From Spirosoma validum (lineage in GTDB: Bacteria; Bacteroidota; Bacteroidia; Cytophagales; Spirosomataceae), in the NCBI RefSeq assembly GCF_014699035.1, contig NZ_JACXAA010000004.1, positions 186,001 through 250,000 on the forward strand: a stretch of 64,000 nt of DNA, given 5' to 3'. Positions 44,701 through 52,301 of this stretch are shown piece by piece. The notes below the pieces were generated by a model, which made no database searches, was not told the origin of the DNA, and saw only the letters and a list, made by a program, of their open reading frames with translations. A program made the position numbers and the translations under genes. Position 1 is the stretch's first letter, and each line of letters begins with the position of its first letter.

Positions 44701-45821
44701 GGCTGACTCCCCGAACGAAGGGGATCAATATCGGTTCCGTTCAGCGGATTAGGGCCCAGCCCAATCTGGTTGACCAGTTCGTCGGTTAATCCATTGCCGT
44801 CATCAAAAACTGTTCCGCTCAGTTGAAATTCGGATGGGAAACGGCCAATGCCGATGGCAGTGATACCCGCTATCATTGTACCAGCCAACGTACTGTTGTC
44901 GGTATTGAAACTAGCGTAGCTGCTCCCGGCTGAATAAGGCTTTTCGCCCGTACTTAAGTTAATCCACTTCGTTCCATTCCAGCCCACCAGCCGCAGGCTG
45001 GCCGACGAGGCAAAACTCGTCAGATTGGGGATTACGACGCTGATGGTCAGTCCCGCGCCCGTGCCGCTCAGGGGAATCCAGTCCCACTGCCCCACTGGGC
45101 TGACGGCCGTCAGGGTTTGGGTATCGAACTGGCCGATGGGGTGCAGGGCGGAGGCATCCGAAGGGTCGGGGGTGGTCGTAGGATCGCCTTCGAGCCAGGT
45201 AACGCCGTAGTGGTCCGTGGCGGTCGGTGGTCGGCTGATGGTTAGAGGTCGGCTGTCAGTAGCGCTACCGACGGGAAACGTAAAACTGGTTCTGCCCACT
45301 TTACTGACGTAGCCATCGACATGCTGGGCGTCGGTCAGCCCACCCACGTAACGAGCCTGATTGTCAAAGCGTAACGCCCCAGCCGTGGTCAGTGAGCGTA
45401 CCGTCGTGGTGATTCCATTGGCGAACGTGGCTAGTCCCCGCACGTTCGCGCCATCGGTGTTGGTGATGGCCAGGGGCTGATCAGTTCCGTTCTGTAGGAT
45501 CAGATTGAAAAAATAGGGACGTACCGTACCGGCTATTTCCTGTGGTCCCGGCTGGCCACCGGGGCCCTGGAAACGATCGGTGTGGTTGGTATCGGCGATA
45601 AAGGAGCCCAGGTTGACCAGCGTCCGGGCGGAAGGGCCCTGGTGGGTAAAGACGCCCTGTTTTGAACCGGTATACGTCCCCTTCGCTTTCACAAGGAACG
45701 ACAGTTGCCGTTCGCTGATGCGGTTGGCGCGGTTCGTGATCCTACCGTTATTACTAAACTGCGCCCGCGCCGAAAGGTCCAGCAACAGCAGTACGAGTAT
45801 GAAGAGAAGTCGGTTATTCAT
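41724..45821 (-). CDS. Large secreted repeat protein with shared C-terminal module
   Basis: 1365 residues. A signal peptide (LLFILVLLLLDLSARAQ) is followed by a ~310-residue N-terminal region, then three repeat units of ~250-270 residues at about 332-598, 599-850 and 851-1130. Each opens with G(T/N)(V/L)FDDGNGL(T/S)D, a possible calcium-binding SdrD/dockerin-like motif, and carries a second half with DLEDGTYASNLAGR and LYY motifs. A proline/isoleucine-rich stretch (PPLLLPPIILPPPP) near 1140 precedes the shared ~140-residue C-terminal module (from PDVSPVLYARP to DAEKIDYFQR). It is likely a surface-exposed adhesin or matrix protein. Confidence 0.88.
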   Translation of the reverse strand: MNNRLLFILVLLLLDLSARAQFSNNGRITNRANRISERQLSFLVKAKGTYTGSKQGVFTHQGPSARTLVNLGSFIADTNHTDRFQGPGGQPGPQEIAGTVRPYFFNLILQNGTDQPLAITNTDGANVRGLATFANGITTTVRSLTTAGALRFDNQARYVGGLTDAQHVDGYVSKVGRTSFTFPVGSATDSRPLTISRPPTATDHYGVTWLEGDPTTTPDPSDASALHPIGQFDTQTLTAVSPVGQWDWIPLSGTGAGLTISVVIPNLTSFASSASLRLVGWNGTKWINLSTGEKPYSAGSSYASFNTDNSTLAGTMIAGITAIGIGRFPSEFQLSGTVFDDGNGLTDELVNQIGLGPNPLNGTDIDPLRSGSQPLYASLVGTGNIGPYVVFTEPVSTSGTYSFSAVTADTYSIVLNTNPQGSLIPSLPTSWTATGEHLGTGPGSDGLADGILTGITVTTAAVGNANFGIDRRPEGTSVVLAAQPNPGGGNRTPIPASAFTATDLEDGTYASNLAGRSVSLRPASGGTLYYQGSPVSTTLTIPIFDPTQVSLDPSSNDATTAGFGYTFYDNAQVSSGSDPTLNPIYISQPYTGAGISIAGNLFDDGNGLTDNTVNQTGQGPNPLNGTAVPSATGSPTPLFVSLTIEGNVLATVPVSSAGSYSFSSVQGNLAYTLVLTTNPAGSFQSSLPSSWVYTGEFLGAGAGNDFTPDGQLSVSVGSASRTNANFGIDQRPLTQPVTLASQPNPEGTAQAPVSATAFSATDREDGNYAGNLTGRTVSLSAAVGGTLYYSTTAVSTSLTVASFDPAQLSLNPTAPGSTTASFIYTVKDNAGVNSVAATITLSFSPAISVSGNVFDDGNGLSDSQINGTAVNGPSLPVYVSLVSETTVVETVPVSVTGFFKFLSVQANKVYKLILSTVAGGSQTPSLPTQWVNTGESVPDANKPLAIPGGGTMLRQQQSLALDAVVDGILSVQVNTTNVDDIRFGIEQRPQAVASVLLLQPNPRANNRAPVYASAFSGSDPEDGTYPNNLTGRVVRLSPATGGTLYYQNGPVSIDQVIASFEPTQLTLDPTSTGSTTAQFTYSVNDQAGVESTPKPVVVPFYDEDDQNDNDPETKTIKLPTFSFIIVIPPLLLPPIILPPPPIFGILIPSFPTNVSSLTIGTRVYTKDTFPSDGVVVKTDEEGKLIENVLVDPILKDQPTGVPFQALGSSGAPISALGVLGINPPAPDVSPVLYARPSTSYGSTSASVVVTVVELTSVPTQGLITVRLTKDSRLRLSFDASQTMVNGRPVQNSVWRVDESQAGYYILTTSQRIEANEVLSIGFTGQLSPGATTGILTVSATLVGNSGGEVNIINNIDAEKIDYFQR

Positions 45822-45890
45822 GGCAGAAAATGGTAGCCGCCGGATGGCGGGCTGGTCATCCGGCGGGTAGGTCGACGCGCTCCGGATCGG

Positions 45891-48764
45891 TTAGGGCTTT
45901 TGGGTGAGATTGGCCGACGAAGGCGCGGACTGCGGAGTTAGCAGGGCTTCGAGTCGGCTCAGCCGGTCTTCTACTTGCTGACCCTGCTGGCGGGTGCTTT
46001 CCAGTTGGGTACGTAGCTGTCCGTTATCGGCTTTGAGTTGCTGGTTGGCGGCTTTAAGCTGCTCGACTTCCTGGATCAGCGCTTTGATGGCGATCAGATT
46101 GACCCCGTCGAAGTCGGCCTGGTTGATGGCTTTGTCCTCTCCGATCGTACCGAGCGCATCGTGACCAAAGGCGGCAAAGAAATCCTGGGCCATAGGACCG
46201 TAGTGGCGGAAGGTGTGCACATCCTGGCCTTTGTAGTTCCAGCTCCCAAGCCGCATCTGGCTTATCTTTCTTAGGAAAGCCGCTCCGTCGGCGAGCCGGA
46301 AGTTCTCCTTGCGCGTCGAATCCGAAATTGTCGTCCAGGCATTTCCACCAGGAGGTACCGCAACGCCCAGATCAGGCTGTCCAGCGTTAATGGCAACGGG
46401 ATTTGTTCTGAGTACATAACCTCCGGCAAAGACCATGAACATTTGATTGTCGGCTGTATTCAGATACCGGGCATTTGTTCGGCTATCACCAATGATAAAC
46501 GAACCTGTTTTGTCATTGGTCGATACCGAGCTGCCCATAGCGGTCGAGTTTTTGCCGCTGGCCAGCACCTGGTAGCCAATGGCGATGGCATTCTCGCCCG
46601 TAGCCTGCGCCTGGAATCCCTGGGCGGAAGAAGCCGCTCCGCTGGCCAGCGCCTGAAAGCCCATGGCCGTGGCATAGGGACCTGTAGCCTGCGTAGTAAA
46701 GCCCATAGCCGTGGAAAAGAGGCCGCTGGCCTGGGTCGCGTTGCCCAGGGCAGTCGAATTGGGGCCACTGGCCAAGGTCGCGTTACCCAGAGCCACTGAA
46801 TTGGCCCCGATAGCTGAGGTAGACTGGCCCATACTGATGGCGGCCTGAGCGGCAGGCCCCGTCTGAGCGCCAGCGCCCATTGCAGTGGAAAAGGGCCCAC
46901 TGGCCAGGGTCATATTGCCCATGGACACCGAGTTGGTTCCGACGGCTGAGGTAGACTGGCCCATGCTGATGGCGGCTCCTGCTGTGAGGCTCGTCTGAGC
47001 ATCGAAGCCCATAGCAACTGAATACCGACCGTTCGTGCGGGAAAGGTAGCCCGCAGCGGTCGAATAGCGGGCTAGGGCACTGGTCTGGGTACCCATCGCC
47101 GTCCCATCGGCACTGGCCTGGGTTAAGTAACCCAGAGCCATGGCATTGTCTCCACTTGCCAGCGTTTGCCGACCCAGAGCGGTGGCGAAATTACCCGTGG
47201 CGGTGGTGGAAGTACCCAGGCTGATGGTGGAGACACCGATGGCCTGGGCCTGATTACCGATGGCCGTCGAGGTTTCTCCGCTGGCAATGGAGAGATAACC
47301 AGTGGCCATCGTATTGAGACCACCGGCCTGGGTCTGGTAGCCCAAGGCGGTGGAGAATTGGCCACTGGCCTGAGTCTGGTTGCCCAGAGCGGTCGAGCTG
47401 GGACCACTGGCCTGTGTCGAGTTGCCGATACTAAAGGCGGAGTTGCCGGCCGCATTGGCGGAGTTACCGATCGCTACTGCGTTTGTATTATTGGTCTGGG
47501 CAGACTGGCCTATCGCCAGTGAGCTCGCTCCGTTAGCCTGGGCTTTATTACCCAGCGCCATGGAGTAATCACCGCTGGCCCGTGCTACGTACCCAAAGGC
47601 ATAAGCGAACCGAGGTGTATCAAAAAAACCTCCGTCACCAGTCGGGCGATAGACATCCACTCTCGGATCAAATGTACCAGGATTAAAACTAGTTCTTAGA
47701 TACTCAATATCACCGGTAGCACTGCCGGCTCCAATGGCTACGTTATAGGGACCTTTCGCAAAGGAGTTATTGCCCAATACCAAACTTCTCAGTCCCAAAG
47801 CGTAACTGTTGTTGCCCACACAAATGGCGAAAGCGAGTTCACTATCCGACTCCCCCGCACTGACCCCGTTTTCGTTCGAAGAATTATCCGGAGTTCCCGT
47901 AGCGCTGGCCTTTTTGTAACCAGCAGCACTTTGGCTACCCAAAACGATCGATTGGTCCCCCACCGCCCAATTTTTATAGCCCAGCGCGGTAGAAAAGTGG
48001 CCCAGAGCCTGGGTCTGGTAGCCCATGGCCGTGGAGAACTGACCACTGGCCCGGGTGTTGGCCCCCGAAGCAAAGGAGAAATCACCGATCACATCCCGGG
48101 TACCGCCATTGGCTACAGCTTTAAATTCCCGGTTGTCCCAGAAACGTTGAAAAGAGAGCGTATCGTAATAGTCCCGCTGGGTATCCAGGGAAAGGTCAAC
48201 AACGTAGGGGCTATTTTGCGATAGTCCTTTATTAGAAGGGTAAGGGATAGGCGGTCTGTTACCAATATTTGGCCTGCTTTGTCCCGTATAGACGCCCCCG
48301 GCCCGAAACGCGCCTTTGTTACCATACCAGATCATTTTAGGCTCGATGGGTTGATTCTGGTACCGATAGTTACCAGCCGTGTTTGCCCCGTAGGCGGGGT
48401 CAAAACCCCCGTTTTGCAGGGCTCCCATTTTATCGAAGCGGGTGACCGTGGGTCGGCCAACACCTCCCAGCGAGTCAACCCCAAAGAGAACCGTGCGCTT
48501 GGATACGACGTTGAGAAAGGCTTTACCCGAGTCGAGACCGATCCCAACAGATGGGGCATTGAGTTCTTTCAGGGTTACCTGCGCCTGCGCACCAGATGTA
48601 TTCAGTAGCACGCTCATCAGTAGTATCCAGCCAGGCAAAATATGTAGCCGGTCGGCTGGTCTCCGCAGGGATAGTACGGCTAGGACGCCAGCCCACAAGG
48701 GAGTAGAATCTGGCTGGTAAGAACAAGATGAAACGGCTTGTTCAAGAGGTAGAGTTTGCGTCAT
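45891..48764 (-). CDS. YadA-head-repeat adhesin with S74 chaperone domain
   Basis: 957 residues. A long N-terminal region with a hydrophobic signal-like segment (ILLMSVLLNTSGAQAQ, residues ~47-62) leads to about residues 240-740 of ~14-residue repeats (SGxxSTAxGxQTQA), the YadA/Hia left-handed beta-roll head. The C-terminus is an S74 intramolecular chaperone (ISDSTRKENF, with the Ser/Lys pair, and HYGPMAQDFFAAFG) followed by a coiled coil. S74 domains direct trimerisation and then cleave themselves off. There is no YadA membrane anchor and no shared C-terminal module. It is the first gene of the operon; the exact start is uncertain. Confidence 0.85.
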   Translation of the reverse strand: MTQTLPLEQAVSSCSYQPDSTPLWAGVLAVLSLRRPADRLHILPGWILLMSVLLNTSGAQAQVTLKELNAPSVGIGLDSGKAFLNVVSKRTVLFGVDSLGGVGRPTVTRFDKMGALQNGGFDPAYGANTAGNYRYQNQPIEPKMIWYGNKGAFRAGGVYTGQSRPNIGNRPPIPYPSNKGLSQNSPYVVDLSLDTQRDYYDTLSFQRFWDNREFKAVANGGTRDVIGDFSFASGANTRASGQFSTAMGYQTQALGHFSTALGYKNWAVGDQSIVLGSQSAAGYKKASATGTPDNSSNENGVSAGESDSELAFAICVGNNSYALGLRSLVLGNNSFAKGPYNVAIGAGSATGDIEYLRTSFNPGTFDPRVDVYRPTGDGGFFDTPRFAYAFGYVARASGDYSMALGNKAQANGASSLAIGQSAQTNNTNAVAIGNSANAAGNSAFSIGNSTQASGPSSTALGNQTQASGQFSTALGYQTQAGGLNTMATGYLSIASGETSTAIGNQAQAIGVSTISLGTSTTATGNFATALGRQTLASGDNAMALGYLTQASADGTAMGTQTSALARYSTAAGYLSRTNGRYSVAMGFDAQTSLTAGAAISMGQSTSAVGTNSVSMGNMTLASGPFSTAMGAGAQTGPAAQAAISMGQSTSAIGANSVALGNATLASGPNSTALGNATQASGLFSTAMGFTTQATGPYATAMGFQALASGAASSAQGFQAQATGENAIAIGYQVLASGKNSTAMGSSVSTNDKTGSFIIGDSRTNARYLNTADNQMFMVFAGGYVLRTNPVAINAGQPDLGVAVPPGGNAWTTISDSTRKENFRLADGAAFLRKISQMRLGSWNYKGQDVHTFRHYGPMAQDFFAAFGHDALGTIGEDKAINQADFDGVNLIAIKALIQEVEQLKAANQQLKADNGQLRTQLESTRQQGQQVEDRLSRLEALLTPQSAPSSANLTQKP

Positions 48765-49098
48765 CGATGTTACGATTGATGGCCATCAAGACCATACGCA
48801 AAGGTGACGGTTGCTTATCGATCTGACGGGTCTAATCTGACCAAATACAGGTCTAAACTGACCAAATCAGCCAATCAGCGTCCTTTTTTGCTTGCTTTTA
48901 ACACTCGAGCCTGGTAGACCCACAAGGCGAACTCGCCCGCTGCCGCTCCTTCCAGCGTCTTTCGAGTTACTGGATGAGCGCTCCGTAGGAAACGAGAAGG
49001 CGGTGGCGAAACAGACGATCCAGTAGCAATGAGCTTAGGATTCGGTGTGGGTAGAGGGGTGCCCATGAAGGGCACCCCCGCATGGATGAGCGGTTAGG
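48765..49098. other. Promoter region of the surface-protein operon
   Basis: 334 bp. The twin operator at 48829-48863 lies ~65 bp upstream of the operon start. A 66-codon minus-strand frame at 48875-49075 lacks recognisable protein character and is not called. The part next to the beta-helix gene stop shows no obvious terminator. Confidence 0.5.
48829..48863. promoter_or_regulatory. Twin palindromic operator upstream of YadA-head operon
   Basis: Two copies of GGTCTAATCTGACC / GGTCTAAACTGACC (GGTC...GACC inverted ends) at 48829-48842 and 48850-48863, centre spacing 21 bp, joined by AAATACA. The same arrangement occurs at 52210-52244. This is the pattern expected for cooperative binding of a dimeric regulator on one DNA face. 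Confidence 0.7.
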
Positions 49099-49518
49099 TT
49101 ACTTGTTAAAGTAGTCGATCTTGTCGGCATCGACGTTGTTGTTGACCCGCACTTCCCCACCACTGGCCCCCATGACCACCGCACTCAGCGTTAGCACTCC
49201 CGTGGTGGCCCCCGGACTCAGCGTACCGCTCAGGCCAAAGCTTAACCTGTTCCCCGCTCCCACCACGCTGCTGGTGGTCAGCGTGTAGTAGCCGGGACTG
49301 GAGTCGGCATCGAACCCCCACCGACTGTTCTGCACATCGCGGCCGTTGATGGCGGTGGCCCCCGGATCGAAGCTCAAGCTGACTTTGGCGTCTTTGGCGA
49401 CCCGGACGGTGATAAGTCCCGAGCTGGCCAGATTGTTGATCTCGATTACGTCGACCGTCACGGTGATGGGTGTAGTGCCATACACCGTAGTGGGGCGGGT
49501 GTAGAGAATGGGCACCAG
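49099..49518 (-). repeat. DNA repeat encoding shared C-terminal module, copy B
   Basis: Nearly identical to 40021-40440, with a perfect 98-nt match at 49316-49413. The flanking 5' parts of the two genes are unrelated, so the module moved or was homogenised on its own. Confidence 0.8.
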
Positions 49519-52149
49519 ATCGGGACGCGCACAGGGACCGTCTGAGCGGACTGTTAGGGTGAAGGCACCGGGCCGGAAATCCCCACAGGCACCGTTGACG
49601 ACCACCCGGTAGGTACCCGCATCGGCGGTACTCACCGCCGAAAAACTCAGGACAGAACCCGTCTCGGCCAGCCGCTGGTTCTCTTTATACCATTCGTAAC
49701 TGGTAGCGCCCCGGGCCACTACCGAGAAACTGAAGGGGCTGCCCACGCAGGCGCTGGCCGAGCTGGGGTACTGGTTGACGACCAGCTGGCTGCCAGTGCC
49801 ATTTTGGCAAAAGGCAGTAAAGTCTCCCCCGCCGGGCAGGGACGGGTTATTATTGATATTTACAGAGACCTTTCCACAAAAGGACGACAGACTGGCAGGC
49901 AAACAGCCACTTAACTGATTGCCAGAGAGATCGAGGGTTTGAAGATTGGTCAGAGCCGAGAGATTTCCGGGAATGGGTCCGCTCAACTGGCCATTGTGAA
50001 GATCGAGGGTTTGCAGCGCCGTCAGCGCCGAAAGACCGTCAGGAATGGGACCGCTCAGTTCGGTATTGAACAGCAACAGCTCCCGTAGGTTGGTCAGCGC
50101 CGAGAAACTAGTAGGGATCGACCCGCTCAGGCTATTGATAGACACATTGAGCGTCTGTAAATTGATCAGGGCCGAGAAGCTACTGGGGAGCGTACCGCTC
50201 AGATTGTTGCTCTGGAGATCGAGGGTTTGAAGGCTGGTCAGCGCCGAGAGGCTGGCCGGGAGCGAACCGTTCAGGTTGTTGTTGAACAAGTTTAGCCGAG
50301 TGACCCGGTTATTACCATCACAGGTGACACCCGCCCACCCACAGGGAATGCAACTATTGAGCCAGTTGCTTTTGTTGGTCCAGCCGGGGCCATTGGTCGC
50401 GTTATAGAGATCAACCAAAGGCTGATAGTCTGGAGTTTGAGACGATAAGACCGTCAGGTTGAAGGCCGTGGAGGTCAGACTGCTGCAACCAGCCGTGATT
50501 ACTACGTTGTAACGACCTGTGTTCGCCGTAGTCGTGTTGGGCAGCGTGAGCGTGGCCAAGGTCTGATTACTGATCACCGTTCCATTCCTGTACCATTGAT
50601 AAGCACTCACCTGTCCGGCCGTAGCCACCGAAACCACAACGGACGTGCCCGTACACACCAGGGAACTGCTGGCGGGTTGCCGGGTAATGCTCGCGGTGCT
50701 GGTGCTCTGAAACTCGTAGGCGCCCATGTCAACTATACAGTTATTGACGCGGGGGCTGCCCGCCAGATCGGTCGTGACACCGGCCAGCCCCGTGGCAGAG
50801 TTTAACCCCGTGTTGATCGCTGGCGAGGTGGCCGCCAGCATGGTTGTGGTGGTACCGGCAAAGGGAGATGTGTTGGTGGTTAGGCAGTTCGTGCCAACGT
50901 AGTCGGTTTCGGAACTTTCAAACAAACAGTTTGTCGCTACTACGTTAGGGGCAGTAAAAAAATAGCCAATGGTATTTGATCCACCGTTGCCCCAGAGCAC
51001 ACAGTTAACTAAGGTCATTGTATATTCAGCCGTATAGATAGCTCCACCATTACCGGCTGAATTATTTAGCAGCGAGCAATTGGTTAACACAGGACGGGAA
51101 ACACTAAAACCGCCATCATTGTAAATTGCTCCGCCAGATGGCAAGACAAGGGCATAGTCATATCCGGCAAAGTCGATCGCCGAGTTATTGAGCAACGAGC
51201 AATTGACCAATTGAGGATCGGCTACCCCCCCCGCGCCATCATTGTACATGGCTCCACCCCGATTAGCTACGTTGCCATCGAAAATGCAGTTAATGAAAAA
51301 AGCCTTACTTCTACCCACTGTTTGATTCGCATTGGCCACCGCTCCTCCTCTGAGTGCTACATTATCTTTAAACAGGCAATTGGTTAGCCGGGGTTGCGCG
51401 ACTGCCTGAAAGTCAACATAATCGCCCCGGATTAAGAGGGCTCCTCCAACTGCATCGTCTCTACAGGCGTTGTTGATAAACGTACAGTTGGTTATCTGAG
51501 GAGCGCCCCCGACAAGGAGCATCCCGCCACCCCCTCCACCGAGATAGGCACGGTCAGAGGCTCGCGTAGGCGCGTTACCACCGGTTAAAACAAAGCCATC
51601 GAGTATCGCAGACGCCGATAAATTATCACTAATAATGACATGATGGCTATTATCGGCATTATCACCTGGCGTACCCAGGTCTCCACTGAGGGTAGTACTG
51701 GAAGGCTGGCCCGTAATGGGGTTGATGGCTGGTCGCTGGCTCAAGCTGGTTTCTGAGCCCCGAAATCCACCGTAGATGGCGACGCCATCCTTCATGGAGA
51801 AATTGACAAATCGGTCTAGTCCCGTAGTCGGTTTATAAATACCGCTGGCCACCCAGACCTGATCCCCCGGCTGGCTGGCATCGATAGCGGTCTGGAGGCT
51901 GCCTCCCGCCAAGGCATTGGTCCAGGAGGTACCGTTTCGACTACCGGCTCCTGAAGGCGTGATGTAGCGGATGGTTTGAGCCAGGCTCAGCGAAGCTGAC
52001 AGGCCCAGCAGCAGGACCAGAGCCACCGCCCGCCGGTGGAGTTGTTTTCGGCGGACGAACGACCCGCCAGTAAGGAAAAACCAAGGCTTGGTATGAGCCG
52101 ATAAGGAGCAACGGCTGAGTGATTGGAAAGCCAGTAAATTGTGGAGCAT
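49099..52149 (-). CDS. Secreted beta-helix/LRR protein with shared C-terminal module
   Basis: 1016 residues. A long N-region and signal peptide (VALVLLLGLSASLSLAQ, residues ~42-58) precede a right-handed beta-helix-like domain at about 60-480 (choice-of-anchor-Q type: ITPSGAGSRNGTSWTNAL, QVWVASGIYKP, AIYGGFRGSE). An Ig-like domain at ~485-565 and plant-type LRRs at ~575-790 (SGPIPxxLSALTNLQTLDLSGN) follow, then another Ig-like domain and the shared module from ARPDLVPILYTRP to DADKIDYFNK. Probably a surface adhesin. It has its own twin operator 61 bp upstream. Confidence 0.85.
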   Translation of the reverse strand: MLHNLLAFQSLSRCSLSAHTKPWFFLTGGSFVRRKQLHRRAVALVLLLGLSASLSLAQTIRYITPSGAGSRNGTSWTNALAGGSLQTAIDASQPGDQVWVASGIYKPTTGLDRFVNFSMKDGVAIYGGFRGSETSLSQRPAINPITGQPSSTTLSGDLGTPGDNADNSHHVIISDNLSASAILDGFVLTGGNAPTRASDRAYLGGGGGGMLLVGGAPQITNCTFINNACRDDAVGGALLIRGDYVDFQAVAQPRLTNCLFKDNVALRGGAVANANQTVGRSKAFFINCIFDGNVANRGGAMYNDGAGGVADPQLVNCSLLNNSAIDFAGYDYALVLPSGGAIYNDGGFSVSRPVLTNCSLLNNSAGNGGAIYTAEYTMTLVNCVLWGNGGSNTIGYFFTAPNVVATNCLFESSETDYVGTNCLTTNTSPFAGTTTTMLAATSPAINTGLNSATGLAGVTTDLAGSPRVNNCIVDMGAYEFQSTSTASITRQPASSSLVCTGTSVVVSVATAGQVSAYQWYRNGTVISNQTLATLTLPNTTTANTGRYNVVITAGCSSLTSTAFNLTVLSSQTPDYQPLVDLYNATNGPGWTNKSNWLNSCIPCGWAGVTCDGNNRVTRLNLFNNNLNGSLPASLSALTSLQTLDLQSNNLSGTLPSSFSALINLQTLNVSINSLSGSIPTSFSALTNLRELLLFNTELSGPIPDGLSALTALQTLDLHNGQLSGPIPGNLSALTNLQTLDLSGNQLSGCLPASLSSFCGKVSVNINNNPSLPGGGDFTAFCQNGTGSQLVVNQYPSSASACVGSPFSFSVVARGATSYEWYKENQRLAETGSVLSFSAVSTADAGTYRVVVNGACGDFRPGAFTLTVRSDGPCARPDLVPILYTRPTTVYGTTPITVTVDVIEINNLASSGLITVRVAKDAKVSLSFDPGATAINGRDVQNSRWGFDADSSPGYYTLTTSSVVGAGNRLSFGLSGTLSPGATTGVLTLSAVVMGASGGEVRVNNNVDADKIDYFNK

Positions 52150-52209
52150 CGTACAAATTCTTTAGTCAGATAAATGCCCCAAATTTCTCGCCTTGCAAGC
52201 CAACCGACG

Positions 52210-52244
52210 GGTCTAATCTGACCAAATACAGGTCTAATATGACC
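52210..52244. promoter_or_regulatory. Twin palindromic operator upstream of beta-helix gene
   Basis: GGTCTAATCTGACC at 52210-52223 and GGTCTAATATGACC at 52231-52244, spacing 21 bp, with the same AAATACA linker as at 48829-48863. The distance to the start codon (61 bp) is almost the same as for the operon (65 bp). It lies just beyond the 3' end of the intact HTCS gene, the likely regulator. Confidence 0.7.
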
Positions 52245-52301
52245 AATGTACTGGCTATGTTCCTTTTCTAGCCCCTTCTCCGGTTTGGGCGATGGACAAC
52301 A

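Noticed and set aside
46460..48000. Regular short repeats resembling a CRISPR or tandem array
   Set aside because: The period follows the ~14-residue YadA head motif within one open frame; repeats vary at the codon level and have no spacers.
48875..49075. 66-codon minus-strand frame before the operon
   Set aside because: Overlaps the region just upstream of the twin operator and has low-complexity Pro/Ser-rich start without family resemblance.
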